64,000 nt of DNA, taken from contig NZ_NIJM01000004.1 of NCBI RefSeq assembly GCF_002836945.1, forward strand, positions 62,001-126,000, given 5' to 3'. Numbering within the stretch: position 1 is the stretch's first letter; every line of letters begins with the position of its first letter. The position numbers were made by a program, and so were the translations under genes. This DNA is from Shewanella chilikensis (lineage in GTDB: Bacteria; Pseudomonadota; Gammaproteobacteria; Enterobacterales; Shewanellaceae). This document shows, one piece after another, positions 46,036-56,357 of this stretch. The notes beneath the pieces are model-generated. The model was not told the origin of the DNA. It saw nothing but the letters and a program-made list of their open reading frames with translations, and searched no databases.

Positions 46036-47285
46036 GCCAACCGCAATTGCTTCTGCAGTGCTCCTCTGTTGCTGCTGACCACTTCCAAGCCGGCTTGGGC
46101 GGCACGATGTCTCGCGTTGCTGTCCTGCAACAGTGCCGTTATGCCACTCGCCAGCGAGGCGGCATCCTCAACTTGCAGCAAGGCCCCGGCATCTTGCAAC
46201 ATGCAGGTTATCTCGGCAAAGTCCCAATGATGGGGGCCGACAAAGACCGGCAAGCCCAAGGCCGCCGGCTCCAGCGGATTATGCCCGCCATTGGTAATCA
46301 AGGTGCCGCCGACAAAGGCCAGATCGCCGCAGGCATATAACCCCAGTAACTCCCCCATGGTATCCCCGAGCAGCACCTGAGTCCCGGCAGCTAGCTCATG
46401 ACCACTGCTGCGCCGCACATAGGCAAACCCAGCCTGCTTGATTGCCGTGGCGGCATTATCGAACTGCTCCGGGTGTCTCGGTACCATGATCAACAAAGCC
46501 TCAGGCCACAGCGCCAGCAAGCGTTTATGGCACTCCAGCATGGCGGCAAACTCCCCAGGATGAACACTGCCGGCAACCCATACCGGGGACGGGGACGAGG
46601 CGCGCCCCCACAACTGCCTTTCGCCTCTGGCCTTAGTTATCTTGTGCTGATCCAGCTGCAGGTCGAACTTAAGGCTGCCGCACACACTCAACTTGTCGCT
46701 GGCAACGCCGAGAGCGATAAAGCGTTCGGCCTCGGCTTGAGTCTGCACGGCCACCTTATCCAGCAGTTGCAACATGGGCAGGCTAAGCCCGGCCCACTTT
46801 TGGTATTTGGCGGCCGACTTGGCCGACAACCTGGCATTGGCCAGCATGATGCCGGCACCCTGTTTTTTGGCCTGATGCAGTAAGTTGGGCCAGAGTTCAG
46901 TTTCCATCACAATCAGGTTTGCAGGCTTGAGCCTGTTTAGAAAACGCCGCACACACCAGGGAAGATCGAACGGCAGATAACAATGCTGCACTGTGTCACC
47001 AAATGCCTTATTCACCTCACGGGAACCTGTGGGACTGGTGGTCGTTACCGTGACAGATAGATCAGGGTTGGCTTGCATCAATGCCTTGATCAGCGGCACA
47101 GCTGCCAAGGTTTCCCCCATGGAAACAGTATGGATCAACAGGTCTGTCGGTTTGGCCTTGAACAAGCCGAATCGTTCACCCCACCGGCCACGGTAATCCG
47201 GGCTTTTCAAGGCCCTAAATGCCAGATACAGCAGTAAGAGTGGCGACAACAGATACAGCAAGAGTGAGTAACGACTAAGGTTCAT
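46005..47285 (-). CDS. waaA: Kdo transferase
   Basis: WaaA (KdtA) adds Kdo to lipid IVA at the inner membrane. The 426-residue protein has an N-terminal membrane anchor (LLLYLLSPLLLLYLAF), HTVSMGETLAAVPLI, VMETELWPNLL and the GT30 donor motif GGTLITNGGHNPLEPAALG. Length matches E. coli WaaA (425). With kdkA this forms a tail-to-tail pair; the number of Kdo residues added cannot be told from sequence. Confidence 0.96.
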   Translation of the reverse strand: MNLSRYSLLLYLLSPLLLLYLAFRALKSPDYRGRWGERFGLFKAKPTDLLIHTVSMGETLAAVPLIKALMQANPDLSVTVTTTSPTGSREVNKAFGDTVQHCYLPFDLPWCVRRFLNRLKPANLIVMETELWPNLLHQAKKQGAGIMLANARLSAKSAAKYQKWAGLSLPMLQLLDKVAVQTQAEAERFIALGVASDKLSVCGSLKFDLQLDQHKITKARGERQLWGRASSPSPVWVAGSVHPGEFAAMLECHKRLLALWPEALLIMVPRHPEQFDNAATAIKQAGFAYVRRSSGHELAAGTQVLLGDTMGELLGLYACGDLAFVGGTLITNGGHNPLEPAALGLPVFVGPHHWDFAEITCMLQDAGALLQVEDAASLASGITALLQDSNARHRAAQAGLEVVSSNRGALQKQLRLAQALLSAEPR

Positions 47286-47404
47286 TGGCGGGATAATTGA
47301 GTTTTGCCTGATGGATTGTCACAATGCTAGCATAATACCCGAAGCAGCATAACCAAGAGCCATTCGCCGGATTGCGGATGATGCCGCAACCATTTAGGAC
47401 TCAG

Positions 47405-48049
47405 ATGAAAACCCGCGATAAAATCATCCAGGCCAGCCTGGAACTCTTCAACGAACACGGCGAGCGCTCCATCACCACCAATCATATCGCGGCCCATCTG
47501 GGAATAAGCCCAGGCAATCTCTATTACCACTTCCGCAACAAGGAAGACATTATTCGTTGTATTTTCGACCAGTATGAAAATCATCTGGACCTGGGGTTTC
47601 AACCCTATGAAGACAGGCAAGTCGATGTCGAGTTGTTGATTGGCTATTTCGATGCCATGTTTTATACCCTGTGGCAATTTCGCTTTATGTACGCCAACCT
47701 GGCCGACATCCTCAGCCGCGATGAGGCCTTGAAAAAGCGCTATCTGGAAGCCCAGCAAAAGGTGTTGACCCGCTCTAGTCACGTACTGCAACAGTTGTGT
47801 CAGGATGGCTTTCTGCAGCTGGAGCAAGACAAGATCTCCAGCCTGGCCGATACCATCAAGATGATAGTCAGCTTCTGGATCAGCTATCAGCTGACCCAAT
47901 CCAGCATAGCCAATATCACCAAGTCTTCACTCTATGAAGGCCTGCTCAGGGTGCTGATGATCTTTAAAGCCTACGCCACCCCCAGTTCCACCTCGACCTT
48001 CGAGCGTCTGGAGCAGCACTACCAAACTTTAGCCCACCAGCAAGACTAA
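47405..48049 (+). CDS. TetR/AcrR-family transcriptional regulator
   Basis: The 214-residue protein begins KTRDKIIQASLELFNEHG, with a helix-turn-helix ITTNHIAAHLGISPGNLYYHFRNKEDI at about residues 25-51. The C-terminal helical domain has no recognised ligand pattern. Start ATG at 47405; the open frame upstream to 47372 includes other Met codons without good ribosome sites. It is divergent from waaA and followed directly by a 12-copy heptamer repeat. Target unknown. Confidence 0.88.
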   Translation: MKTRDKIIQASLELFNEHGERSITTNHIAAHLGISPGNLYYHFRNKEDIIRCIFDQYENHLDLGFQPYEDRQVDVELLIGYFDAMFYTLWQFRFMYANLADILSRDEALKKRYLEAQQKVLTRSSHVLQQLCQDGFLQLEQDKISSLADTIKMIVSFWISYQLTQSSIANITKSSLYEGLLRVLMIFKAYATPSSTSTFERLEQHYQTLAHQQD

Positions 48050-48057
48050 CCCTACTG

Positions 48058-48141
48058 TCTTTGGTCTTTGGTCTTTGGTCTTTGGTCTTTGGTCTTTGGT
48101 CTTTGGTCTTTGGTCTTTGGTCTTTGGTCTTTGGTCTTTGG
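48058..48141. repeat. Heptanucleotide tandem repeat, TCTTTGG x12
   Basis: Twelve perfect copies of TCTTTGG (84 bp) start 9 bp after the TetR stop codon and end 184 bp before kbl. Perfect copies suggest recent expansion and variable copy number between strains. One strand is pyrimidine/G-rich, the other CCAAAGA. No open frame uses it. Confidence 0.98.
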
Positions 48142-48325
48142 CATCTGTCATTCAGATGCCTTTCTCCTTCTCGGATTCCCTAGTTTTTCTCATCTGAAAT
48201 AAGCACTAGCCCTAATCTGATTTATCCCTGCCGACCCAGCTCAAAAAAGAGTGTTGAGCCATTGGCTTTAGGGTTAAAATGCCACCACTCCAATAAACAG
48301 AATAATCCAATCAAGGAGACTTAAG

Positions 48326-49519
48326 GTGGCATCTACCTCATTCTACGATCAGATCAACCAACAGCTTGCTGACGTCAAGGCCGAAGGCCTGTACAAGAGC
48401 GAACGTGTAATAGTTTCTCCACAGCAACCGGCCATTCGCGTCAATGAAGCAGAAGTTATCAACTTTTGCGCCAACAACTACCTGGGGCTGGCCAATCATC
48501 CTGAATTGATCAAGGCGGCGCAGGCCGGATTGGCAGACCATGGCTTTGGCATGGCCTCGGTACGTTTTATTTGCGGAACCCAGGATATTCACAAACAACT
48601 GGAAGCCAATCTATCCGAGTTTCTCGGCATGGAAGATACCATCCTTTACTCCTCCTGCTTTGATGCCAACACAGGTCTGTTTGAAACCCTGCTGGGCCCG
48701 GAAGATGCCATAGTGTCGGATGCCCTGAACCACGCTTCTATCATTGACGGTGTTCGCCTGTGTAAGGCCAAGCGTTTCCGCTACGCCAACAATGATATGG
48801 CCGATCTGGAAACCCAACTGATCGCCGCCCGCGATGCCGGTGCCCGCCATATCTTGATAGCGACAGATGGAGTGTTTTCCATGGATGGGGTTATTGCCAA
48901 CCTCAAGGGTATCTGTGACCTCGCCGACCAATACGGCGCTCTGGTCATGGTCGATGACTCCCACGCCGTTGGCTTTATCGGCCAGAACGGCCGCGGCACC
49001 CACGAATATTGCGATGTGATGGGGCGCGTCGACATCATCACAGGCACCTTGGGTAAGGCGCTGGGCGGCGCTTCCGGCGGCTTTACCGCGGCCCGTAAAG
49101 AAGTCGTCGATTGGCTGCGTCAGCGTTCACGTCCTTACCTGTTCTCCAATTCACTGGCGCCTTCCATCGTCAGCGCCTCGATTCGGGTGCTGCAGATGCT
49201 CAAAGAGGGCCAGGAACTGCGCGAAGCGGTATGGGAAAACAGCCGTTATTTCCGTGAAAAAATGGCTGCAGCCGGATTCACCCTGGCCGGAGCCGACCAC
49301 GCCATAGTGCCGGTCATGCTGGGTGATGCCAAGTTGGCCAGTGACTTCGCCAACCGCCTGTTGCAGGAAAATATCTATGTTATCGGCTTCTCCTTCCCGG
49401 TTGTACCCAAGGGACAGGCCCGTATCCGTACCCAGATGTCGGCGGCTCATAGCCGTGAACAGCTGGACAAGGCCATCGAAGCCTTCACCCGAATCGGCAA
49501 GGAGATGGGTATCATCTGA
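48326..49519 (+). CDS. kbl: 2-amino-3-ketobutyrate CoA ligase (glycine C-acetyltransferase)
   Basis: Kbl cleaves 2-amino-3-ketobutyrate with CoA to glycine and acetyl-CoA, the second step of threonine catabolism after Tdh. The PLP lysine is in [13 protein letters not shown] (about K243); VDDSHAVGF is the conserved PLP aspartate region. The start is GTG at 48326 with AAGGAG upstream. 397 aa, as expected. tdh follows 23 bp later. Confidence 0.96.
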   Translation: MASTSFYDQINQQLADVKAEGLYKSERVIVSPQQPAIRVNEAEVINFCANNYLGLANHPELIKAAQAGLADHGFGMASVRFICGTQDIHKQLEANLSEFLGMEDTILYSSCFDANTGLFETLLGPEDAIVSDALNHASIIDGVRLCKAKRFRYANNDMADLETQLIAARDAGARHILIATDGVFSMDGVIANLKGICDLADQYGALVMVDDSHAVGFIGQNGRGTHEYCDVMGRVDIITGTLGKALGGASGGFTAARKEVVDWLRQRSRPYLFSNSLAPSIVSASIRVLQMLKEGQELREAVWENSRYFREKMAAAGFTLAGADHAIVPVMLGDAKLASDFANRLLQENIYVIGFSFPVVPKGQARIRTQMSAAHSREQLDKAIEAFTRIGKEMGII

Positions 49520-49542
49520 TACCTATCCCATGGAGTAACATA

Positions 49543-50568
49543 ATGAAAGCACTGAGCAAACTCAAGCCTGAACAAGGCATCTGGATGGTAGACGCGCCCA
49601 AGCCAGAAATGGGCCATAACGATCTGCTGATCAAGATCCGCAAGACCGCCATCTGTGGTACCGATGTGCATATCTACAACTGGGATGAGTGGTCACAAAA
49701 GACCATCCCGGTTCCTATGGTTGTCGGCCATGAATATGTCGGCGAAGTGGTGGATATGGGCCAGGAAGTGCGTGGCTTCAATATTGGTGACCGGGTGTCA
49801 GGCGAAGGCCATATCACCTGTGGTCACTGTCGCAATTGCCGTGGTGGCCGTACCCATTTGTGCCGCAACACTGTGGGTGTTGGGGTTAACCGCGAAGGCG
49901 CCTTCGCCGAATACCTGGTGATCCCGGCCTTCAACGCCTTCAAGATCCCCGATGATATCAGCGACGATCTGGCCGCTATCTTCGACCCCTTCGGCAACGC
50001 GGTACACACTGCGCTGTCGTTCGATCTCGTCGGTGAAGATGTGCTGATCACCGGAGCCGGCCCCATAGGCATTATGGCCGCCGCGGTTTGCCGCCATGTC
50101 GGTGCGCGCCACGTGGTAGTTACGGATGTCAACGAGTACCGTCTGGAGTTGGCCCGTAAACTGGGGGCGACCCGAGCCGTCAATGTGGCCAAGGAAAAAC
50201 TCGAAGACGTAATGAGCGAACTCAACATGACAGAGGGCTTCGATGTCGGCCTGGAAATGTCCGGTGTGCCGTCAGCCTTCCACTCCATGCTGGATACCAT
50301 GAACCACGGTGGCAAAATTGCCATGTTGGGGATCCCGGGTGGCGATATGGCGATAGACTGGAGCAAGGTCATCTTCAAGGGTTTGGTGATAAAGGGCATC
50401 TATGGCCGGGAAATGTTTGAAACCTGGTACAAAATGGCCAGCCTGATCCAGTCCGGATTGGATATTGCACCTATTATCACTCACCATTACAAAGTAGATG
50501 ACTTCCAGCAGGGCTTTGATGCCATGCGTTCGGGTCAATCCGGCAAAGTCATTCTCAGCTGGGATTGA
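49543..50568 (+). CDS. tdh: L-threonine 3-dehydrogenase
   Basis: This zinc medium-chain dehydrogenase oxidises threonine to 2-amino-3-ketobutyrate with NAD+. The catalytic zinc Cys is in [15 protein letters not shown]; the structural zinc cysteines are in [15 protein letters not shown]; the nucleotide motif is [10 protein letters not shown]. Length 341 aa equals the E. coli enzyme. Co-transcribed with kbl. A hairpin follows its stop codon. Confidence 0.97.
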   Translation: MKALSKLKPEQGIWMVDAPKPEMGHNDLLIKIRKTAICGTDVHIYNWDEWSQKTIPVPMVVGHEYVGEVVDMGQEVRGFNIGDRVSGEGHITCGHCRNCRGGRTHLCRNTVGVGVNREGAFAEYLVIPAFNAFKIPDDISDDLAAIFDPFGNAVHTALSFDLVGEDVLITGAGPIGIMAAAVCRHVGARHVVVTDVNEYRLELARKLGATRAVNVAKEKLEDVMSELNMTEGFDVGLEMSGVPSAFHSMLDTMNHGGKIAMLGIPGGDMAIDWSKVIFKGLVIKGIYGREMFETWYKMASLIQSGLDIAPIITHHYKVDDFQQGFDAMRSGQSGKVILSWD

Positions 50569-50576
50569 TCCCCAAA

Positions 50577-50604
50577 CAGGGCGCTGTACTCATGCAGCGC
50601 CCTG
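50577..50604 (+). terminator. Hairpin after tdh
   Basis: Perfect 10-bp stem CAGGGCGCTG / CAGCGCCCTG with an 8-base loop, 8 bp after the tdh stop codon. No U tract follows, so it may be a weak or factor-assisted terminator. Confidence 0.55.
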
Positions 50605-50646
50605 ATGCACACTGTTAATAAGCACTACCTCTTTTACAGGCAAACT

Positions 50647-50949
50647 ATGTCCAGTTACCAACACCTTTCTGTCGTTCAACTCCAGCAAATGATGGCCGAA
50701 GATGCCGAGCTGCAGATAGTCGATATCCGCGATCCGGCCAGTTTCGAGACGGCCCATATTCCCGGCGCCGTTCGCCTCGGTAATGACAATCTGGCCGACT
50801 ATCTCAGGGACGCCGATATGGATAAGCCCTTGGTGGTTTGCTGTTATCATGGCATCAGCAGCCAAAGTGCCGCGGAATATCTGCAACATCAAGGATTCGA
50901 TGAGGTCTACAGCCTTGATGGCGGTTTCGCTGCCTGGCCGAGGGACTGA
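50647..50949 (+). CDS. glpE: Thiosulfate sulfurtransferase (single-domain rhodanese)
   Basis: The 100-residue rhodanese has the active-site loop [12 protein letters not shown] with its catalytic cysteine near residue 63. GlpE transfers sulfane sulfur from thiosulfate to acceptors such as cyanide or thioredoxin. Start ATG at 50647; an open frame begins at 50605 but has no better signal. It is adjacent to glpG, as in E. coli, but glpR and glpD are not here. Confidence 0.93.
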   Translation: MSSYQHLSVVQLQQMMAEDAELQIVDIRDPASFETAHIPGAVRLGNDNLADYLRDADMDKPLVVCCYHGISSQSAAEYLQHQGFDEVYSLDGGFAAWPRD

Positions 50950-50952
50950 GAC

Positions 50953-51786
50953 ATGGAAATCGGCCGCCTCCCCAACGAACGCGCCGCCCAGGCGCTGGTA
51001 GACTACCTCAAGGGTGAAGGGATCCCCTGTCGCATCACACATCTGGAACAGGGGGTGGCCATCCATGTTATTGAGGACACAGACCAAGCCAAGGGGCGCA
51101 AAGCATTTCTCGACTTTGTCCAGGATCCGTTAAACCCCAAGTACTTGCAGGCCTCTTGGGATCATGGCGACAACCGAATCCGCTTTGACTATGGCGCGCC
51201 ATCGCTGCAACTGCTGAGTCAATTTATTACCGGCGCCGGACCGCTGACGCTGATCATTCTACTGGTCTGCATAGCTATCTTCGCAGCCATGAACCTGGGC
51301 TACGGCAATCAGGTTTTCGAAGCCCTGGCTTTCTTCGGCGCCACTTCGGATGCCGGTTTCAGCCAATTCTGGCGCTTATTTACCCCGAGCCTACTGCACT
51401 TCTCGGCGCTGCATATCACCTTTAACCTGCTCTGGTGGTGGGTCTTGGGTGGCAAAATAGAAAACCGTATCGGCATTGCGCCACTGCTGACTCTACTGCT
51501 GGTCGCCGGCACTTTGCCCAATATAGTGCAGTACTATCTCAGTGGCCCCAACTTCGGCGGTCTTTCCGGGGTTGTATATGGCCTGGTGGGTTATACCTGG
51601 GTCAGCGGCCGCATGAGCCCAGAGAAAGGCATAGGCCTGCCACCGGCCATGATGGGCTTTATGCTGCTGTGGCTGGTACTTGGCTTTATGGATGTGTTTG
51701 GCCTTTCGATAGCCAACGGCGCGCATCTAGGCGGGCTCTTGGTCGGGCTGGCCCAAGGCTGGCTCGACAACCGCAAGAAAAGCTAA
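50953..51786 (+). CDS. glpG: Rhomboid intramembrane serine protease
   Basis: The 277-residue protein has an N-terminal cytosolic domain (~90 residues) and six membrane helices. The catalytic dyad is Ser in GGLSGVVYG (about 204) and His in NGAHLGG (about 254). GlpG cleaves transmembrane segments of other proteins and helps membrane quality control. It starts 3 bp after the glpE stop codon, so they share a transcript. Confidence 0.95.
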   Translation: MEIGRLPNERAAQALVDYLKGEGIPCRITHLEQGVAIHVIEDTDQAKGRKAFLDFVQDPLNPKYLQASWDHGDNRIRFDYGAPSLQLLSQFITGAGPLTLIILLVCIAIFAAMNLGYGNQVFEALAFFGATSDAGFSQFWRLFTPSLLHFSALHITFNLLWWWVLGGKIENRIGIAPLLTLLLVAGTLPNIVQYYLSGPNFGGLSGVVYGLVGYTWVSGRMSPEKGIGLPPAMMGFMLLWLVLGFMDVFGLSIANGAHLGGLLVGLAQGWLDNRKKS

Positions 51787-51845
51787 TCCTATGTGGCTCA
51801 GGTTTGTACACGCCAAAGTCATTCTGCACAGCAGGCTACAGTAAA

Positions 51846-51869
51846 AAGAGGGAGCTCAGGCTCCCTCTT
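51846..51869 (-). terminator. Terminator of elbB
   Basis: Stem AAGAGGGAGC / GCTCCCTCTT with a 4-base loop, followed on the minus strand by five U. It lies 29 bp after the elbB stop codon, between two converging transcription units. Confidence 0.85.
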
Positions 51870-51898
51870 GAATAGGTTCAAAAGAACTTGGACAGGGC

Positions 51899-52552
51899 TT
51901 AGGCCAGCTCCAACACCTTAGCCACCAGCTTTTCAATACCACTATTGGCCTCGGCAATGGAACCTGCCAGCATGTAAGCTGGGGTGCTGACTATCTTGCG
52001 CTCACTGTCGACCACAATTTGATCTACCTTGGCATTTTGATGTTCACCGCCCATGGCAGTAAAGGCCGCTGCGGTTTCGGCGTCCGTCCCTATGGTGCCT
52101 TTGGCCCCCTTACCATAGAGGCCCGGGATCATCACAGGCGCGATACAGATAAAGCCCACCACCTTTCCGGCACTGATAAAACGGCTGATAAATTCACGCA
52201 CCGGGGCGGCAATCTCACTATTGCTGCCATTTACGGCAAAGTTACAGAGGTTTTTGGCGGCCCCGAAGCCTCCAGGAATGATCAGGCCGTCGAAGTCGGC
52301 CAGATTCAACTCGGACGTCGCCTTGATATCACCCCGGGCAATTCGAGCAGCCTCCACCAACACATTGCGCTGCTCAGTCTCCACGACTTCACCCTTGAGA
52401 TGATTGACCACATGCATTTGAGGAATATCAGGGGCAAAACATTGGTACGCTGCGCCGGAGCGAGACAGGGACAGCAGGGTCAACACTGCTTCGTGGATTT
52501 CACTGCCGTCGAAGACACCGCAACCACTGAGAAGAACTGCAATTTTTTTCAT
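51899..52552 (-). CDS. elbB: ElbB, DJ-1/PfpI-fold glyoxalase-like protein
   Basis: The 217-residue product matches ElbB (sigma cross-reacting protein 27A): VLLSGCGVFDGSEIHEAV at the N-terminus and the nucleophile elbow GFICIAPVMIP with Cys near residue 135. E. coli ElbB has weak glyoxalase activity; its physiological role, earlier linked to isoprenoid synthesis, is not settled. Single gene with a terminator, divergent from polA across a 385-bp gap. Confidence 0.93.
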   Translation of the reverse strand: MKKIAVLLSGCGVFDGSEIHEAVLTLLSLSRSGAAYQCFAPDIPQMHVVNHLKGEVVETEQRNVLVEAARIARGDIKATSELNLADFDGLIIPGGFGAAKNLCNFAVNGSNSEIAAPVREFISRFISAGKVVGFICIAPVMIPGLYGKGAKGTIGTDAETAAAFTAMGGEHQNAKVDQIVVDSERKIVSTPAYMLAGSIAEANSGIEKLVAKVLELA

Positions 52553-52937
52553 TAAAAAATCCCTCTTATGTCATTTAGGTTTAACAAACCAATTACAAAC
52601 TGGTTGATCTGATTAAAAAACATGCTAACTTAATTCATCGTCTCTGCTAAGAGGCGATTTTTACCGCTACCAAGGTGCAAATCTGGAAAAGGAATTTAAA
52701 AAATCCACAACCGATAAGATTTGGTAAAACTTTTACCTGACTCACAAAAAAACAAATAACAAATAAATATCAACAAGTTATAAAAACAACTTCGAGTTGT
52801 TCTCTACAGTGTTTCTCTATGTTGATTTTTTCACTCACAGACTTATCCACAGGCTGAGGGTGATTTTGTCATGGCCGAAAATGCCTTGGTATGGCATGCT
52901 TAGCAGCACTTAAGACAGCTTAGATTGAAACAAAACT
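52553..52937. other. AT-rich divergent region elbB / polA
   Basis: No gene or structured RNA is recognised. It is AT-rich, holds promoters for both genes and contains one perfect DnaA box close to polA (separate entry). There are no further DnaA boxes and no 13-mer clusters, so it is not an origin. Confidence 0.45.
52843..52851 (+). promoter_or_regulatory. DnaA box upstream of polA
   Basis: TTATCCACA is the exact strong DnaA-box consensus and lies 87 bp before the polA start codon. A single box could allow DnaA to modulate polA; chance occurrence is possible. Confidence 0.45.
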
Positions 52938-55706
52938 ATGCCAACAATAGCAGAAAACCCCCTCGTCCTTGTGGATGGTTCTTCCTACCTCTATCGGGCC
53001 TACTATGCGCCGCCTCACCTGACCAACTCCAAGGGTGAAGCAACCGGGGCGGTTTACGGCGTAGTCAACATGTTGCGCAGCTTGCTGGGCAAATACAAGC
53101 CACAGCAGATGGCGGTTGTGTTTGATGCCAAAGGCCCCACATTTCGCAACGATATGTATACAGAGTATAAGGCTCATAGGCCTCCCATGCCTGATGATCT
53201 GCGTAGTCAGATAGCGCCTCTGCATGCCATCATCGAAGCCCTGGGCTTACCACTCCTATGTATTCCCGGCGTAGAAGCCGATGACGTGATAGGCACTCTG
53301 GCCTCCCGGGCCAGTAAAGAAGGACGTGCCATTCTGATCAGCACAGGTGATAAGGATATGGCGCAACTGGTGGATGACAATGTCACCCTGATCAACACAA
53401 TGACAGACACCATAATGGGGCCGGAAGAGGTCACCAGTAAATTTGGCGTCGGCCCCGAGCTTATCATCGACCTGTTGGCACTGATGGGCGACAAGGCCGA
53501 TAACATCCCGGGATTGCCTGGTGTGGGTGAGAAAACCGCGTTGGCCATGCTGACAGGGGCCGGTGGTGTCGCCAAGCTACTGCAGCAACCGGATTGTGTC
53601 ACAGCTCTTGGCTTCCGTGGTGCCAAGACCATGGCTAAGAAAATCATCGATAATGCAGAAATGCTGCAACTCTCTTACGATCTGGCGACCATCAAGACAG
53701 ATTGCGAGCTGGATCTGGACTGGCACCAACTCAATATTACGGCCCCCAATAAAGACCAACTGACACAGCTTTATGGTGAGATGGAGTTCAAACGTTGGTT
53801 GGCAGAAGTTCTGGATAACAAGATACCGCATCCGTTGGCGGTCAATACTGCAATGGCTGAAACCCAGGAAGAAACTGCACCCCAACTCGCCATAGAGACA
53901 GAATACGAAACCATACAGACCGAGGCCGCCCTGGAAAAATGGCTAAAAAAGTTAACCGAGGCCGAACTGATGGCGGTAGATACCGAAACCACCAGCCTCA
54001 ATTATATGGATGCCGAACTGGTAGGACTGTCTTTTGCAGTCAAGGCAGGAGAGGCAGCCTATCTACCTCTGGGGCACGATTACCCGGAAGCCCCCGAACA
54101 ACTACCTAGAGAACAGGTATTAGCGAAGTTCAAACCGATCCTTGAAAACCCTGAGATCAAGAAAGTCGGTCAAAATCTAAAATATGACATCAGTATTCTG
54201 GCCAATGCCGGTATCAAGCTGGCCGGTGTCGCCTTCGATACCATGCTCGAATCCTATGTCTTCAATTCAGTGGCATCCAGACACGACATGGACGGGCTGG
54301 CACTCAAATACCTGGGGCACAAATGCGTCAGCTTCGAAGATATTGCAGGCAAAGGCGCCAAGCAGCTGACATTCAACCAGATCCCACTGGAAACAGCATC
54401 GCCCTATGCCGCAGAAGATGCCGATATTACCCTTAGGCTGCATCAACACCTATGGCCCAGGCTCGAGCGGGAGCAAGAGTTAGCCAAGGTTTTCACTGAA
54501 CTTGAGTTGCCGCTTATTCAGGTGTTGTCACAGATGGAGCGCGACGGCGTGCTGATCGACAGTATGCAATTGTCGCAACAGAGTGATGAGCTGGCGCAAA
54601 AAATAGATGCGCTGGAGCAAAAAGCCTACGAGATCGCCGGAGAGAAATTTAACCTCAGTTCCCCCAAACAACTGCAGGCGCTGTTCTTCGAAAAACTGGG
54701 CTATCCGGTAATCAAGAAAACCCCGAAAGGTGCGCCATCCACTGCCGAGGAAGTCTTGATAGAGTTGGCTTTGGATTATCCATTGCCAAAGATTATTCTC
54801 GAGCATCGCAGCCTGACCAAACTCAAGAGCACCTATACAGATAAGTTACCGCTGATGATAAATGGCAAAACCGGTAGAGTGCACACCAGCTACCATCAGG
54901 CCAACGCCGCTACCGGCCGTTTGTCATCCAGCGACCCTAACCTGCAGAATATCCCTATCCGCACCGAAGAGGGGCGTAGAATTCGTCAAGCCTTTATCGC
55001 ACCTTCAGGACGCAAGATTTTGGCCGCTGACTATTCACAAATTGAGCTCAGGATCATGGCTCACTTGTCCCAGGATGCCGGGCTACTGGCAGCATTCGCC
55101 GAGGGTAAAGACATTCACAGAGCAACTGCGGCTGAAGTCTTTGATGTGGCGTTTGAAACTGTCACCCCAGAACAGCGTCGCCGCGCCAAGGCGGTTAACT
55201 TCGGTCTGATTTATGGCATGTCGGCCTTTGGCTTGGCGCGCCAACTGGATATTCCCCGCGCTGAAGCACAAAGCTATATGGATACCTACTTCAAGCGTTA
55301 TCCCGGCGTGCTCAAGTATATGGAAGAGACCCGAGCACTCGCCGCCGAGCAAGGCTATGTCTCCACACTATTTGGTAGACGCCTGTACCTACCGGAAATC
55401 CGTGATCGCAACGCCATGAGGCGTCAAGCTGCGGAACGGGCTGCAATCAACGCTCCTATGCAGGGAACAGCCGCTGACATCATCAAGAAAGCGATGATCA
55501 AAGTTGCCGACTGGATAGCCTCTGACACCAAGGGGGAGATCACCATGATCATGCAGGTTCACGATGAATTGGTGTTTGAGGTGGATGAAACGAAAGCAGA
55601 AGAGTTGCAACAACAGATCTGCAAACTCATGGCTGAAGCCGCTACCCTGGATGTCCCTTTGCTGGCCGAAGCGGGCCTGGGTGATAGCTGGGATCAGGCA
55701 CACTGA
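52938..55706 (+). CDS. polA: DNA polymerase I
   Basis: The 922-residue protein has all three domains: 5'-3' exonuclease (residues 1-300; [27 protein letters not shown]), 3'-5' proofreading exonuclease (AVDTETT near 348, [23 protein letters not shown]) and polymerase ([46 protein letters not shown]). It fills gaps in repair and Okazaki-fragment processing. Proofreading residues appear intact, unlike Taq-type polymerases. Start ATG at 52938. Confidence 0.98.
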   Translation: MPTIAENPLVLVDGSSYLYRAYYAPPHLTNSKGEATGAVYGVVNMLRSLLGKYKPQQMAVVFDAKGPTFRNDMYTEYKAHRPPMPDDLRSQIAPLHAIIEALGLPLLCIPGVEADDVIGTLASRASKEGRAILISTGDKDMAQLVDDNVTLINTMTDTIMGPEEVTSKFGVGPELIIDLLALMGDKADNIPGLPGVGEKTALAMLTGAGGVAKLLQQPDCVTALGFRGAKTMAKKIIDNAEMLQLSYDLATIKTDCELDLDWHQLNITAPNKDQLTQLYGEMEFKRWLAEVLDNKIPHPLAVNTAMAETQEETAPQLAIETEYETIQTEAALEKWLKKLTEAELMAVDTETTSLNYMDAELVGLSFAVKAGEAAYLPLGHDYPEAPEQLPREQVLAKFKPILENPEIKKVGQNLKYDISILANAGIKLAGVAFDTMLESYVFNSVASRHDMDGLALKYLGHKCVSFEDIAGKGAKQLTFNQIPLETASPYAAEDADITLRLHQHLWPRLEREQELAKVFTELELPLIQVLSQMERDGVLIDSMQLSQQSDELAQKIDALEQKAYEIAGEKFNLSSPKQLQALFFEKLGYPVIKKTPKGAPSTAEEVLIELALDYPLPKIILEHRSLTKLKSTYTDKLPLMINGKTGRVHTSYHQANAATGRLSSSDPNLQNIPIRTEEGRRIRQAFIAPSGRKILAADYSQIELRIMAHLSQDAGLLAAFAEGKDIHRATAAEVFDVAFETVTPEQRRRAKAVNFGLIYGMSAFGLARQLDIPRAEAQSYMDTYFKRYPGVLKYMEETRALAAEQGYVSTLFGRRLYLPEIRDRNAMRRQAAERAAINAPMQGTAADIIKKAMIKVADWIASDTKGEITMIMQVHDELVFEVDETKAEELQQQICKLMAEAATLDVPLLAEAGLGDSWDQAH

Positions 55707-55727
55707 TAACCCACCTACTTCATCAAG

Positions 55728-55751
55728 AGCCATCCTTCGGGGTGGCTTTTT
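55728..55751 (+). terminator. Terminator of polA
   Basis: Hairpin AGCCATCC-TTCG-GGGTGGCT with a stable TTCG loop and five T, 22 bp after the polA stop codon. Confidence 0.82.
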
Positions 55752-55927
55752 CGTATTTTGAACACAACGCAGTAATTATTCCCGCTTATTATCGTCACTA
55801 GCCAACCTATCTGAACTGAAAACAACACTTTCCGGCAATTAATCGACAAATGCGTGCTAACAGATTGCATTTTAAGCTCATTTCTGTAATTCACAGATCA
55901 AAAATTGCTGTTTCAACCAAGATTTCT

Positions 55928-55943
55928 TGTGATCGACTCCACA
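55928..55943. promoter_or_regulatory. Candidate CRP site upstream of Spot 42
   Basis: TGTGA-TCGACT-CCACA matches the CRP consensus at 9 of 10 key positions, centred about 71 bp before the Spot 42 start. In E. coli the spf gene is under cAMP-CRP control, so the site is expected; direction of control is not shown. Confidence 0.6.
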
Positions 55944-56006
55944 TTATTGTCGTATTTTTGAAAAAACAGTTTTCCCATTAAAGATAAATGCAGTATTATT
56001 CTCGGC

Positions 56007-56110
56007 GTAGGGTACAGAGGTTAAGATGTTCTATCTTTCAGACCTTTATTTCACTTTTAGTGATCAGCCAAATTCTGGCGCCCCAGCAATCATTTGCTGG
56101 GGCTTTTTTT
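56007..56110 (+). ncRNA. spf: Spot 42 small RNA
   Basis: The 5' part GTAGGGTACAGAGG and the segment AGATGTTCTATCTTTCAGAC are nearly identical to E. coli Spot 42, and the gene lies in the same place, between polA and engB. A terminator (GCCCCAGCAA / TTGCTGGGGC region and T tract) ends it. Length is about 104 nt. A -10 box TATTAT lies at 55994-55999. Spot 42 is an Hfq-dependent regulator of secondary carbon use. Start by comparison, not measured. Confidence 0.93.
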
Positions 56111-56169
56111 CGTCTACAGTATTTTTTAGAGCAATTACTTTAAACCTGATTCGATTCGCGCTATGCTAC

Positions 56170-56281
56170 CGTCATTGAGAGCCATCGAAGTCCAAGTTTG
56201 ATGGTACTTGAGTCTTGTTGAAATTTTAGCTTCTCCCCAAAAGAGCTAAGTTAACCGGTGACTGAGTCACCGGTTTTTTTT
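56170..56281 (+). ncRNA. Candidate new small RNA next to Spot 42
   Basis: An independent unit of about 110 bases ends in a very strong terminator (AACCGGTGAC / GTCACCGGTT, 3-base loop, eight T). Two weaker hairpins precede it: CCATCGAA / TTTGATGG and TTAGCTTCT / AGAGCTAA. A possible -10 TATGCT is at 56162-56167 without a clear -35. There is no open reading frame. Position after Spot 42's own terminator argues against a Spot 42 tail. Not recognised as a named RNA. Confidence 0.55.
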
Positions 56282-56317
56282 GTCCTGATTCTCCCAGCAC
56301 AAACAACAAATACAAAA

Positions 56318-56340
56318 ACGGCAGCCTCCATGGCTGCCGT
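56318..56340 (-). terminator. Terminator of engB
   Basis: Nine-bp stem ACGGCAGCC / GGCTGCCGT with a 5-base loop and, on the minus strand, five U, 17 bp after the engB stop codon. Confidence 0.82.
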
Positions 56341-56357
56341 ATAGTGGTTTGGGTCCA

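Noticed and set aside
52553..52937. AT-rich region with a DnaA box as replication origin
   Set aside because: Only one DnaA box, no 13-mer array, no dnaA/gidA neighbours.
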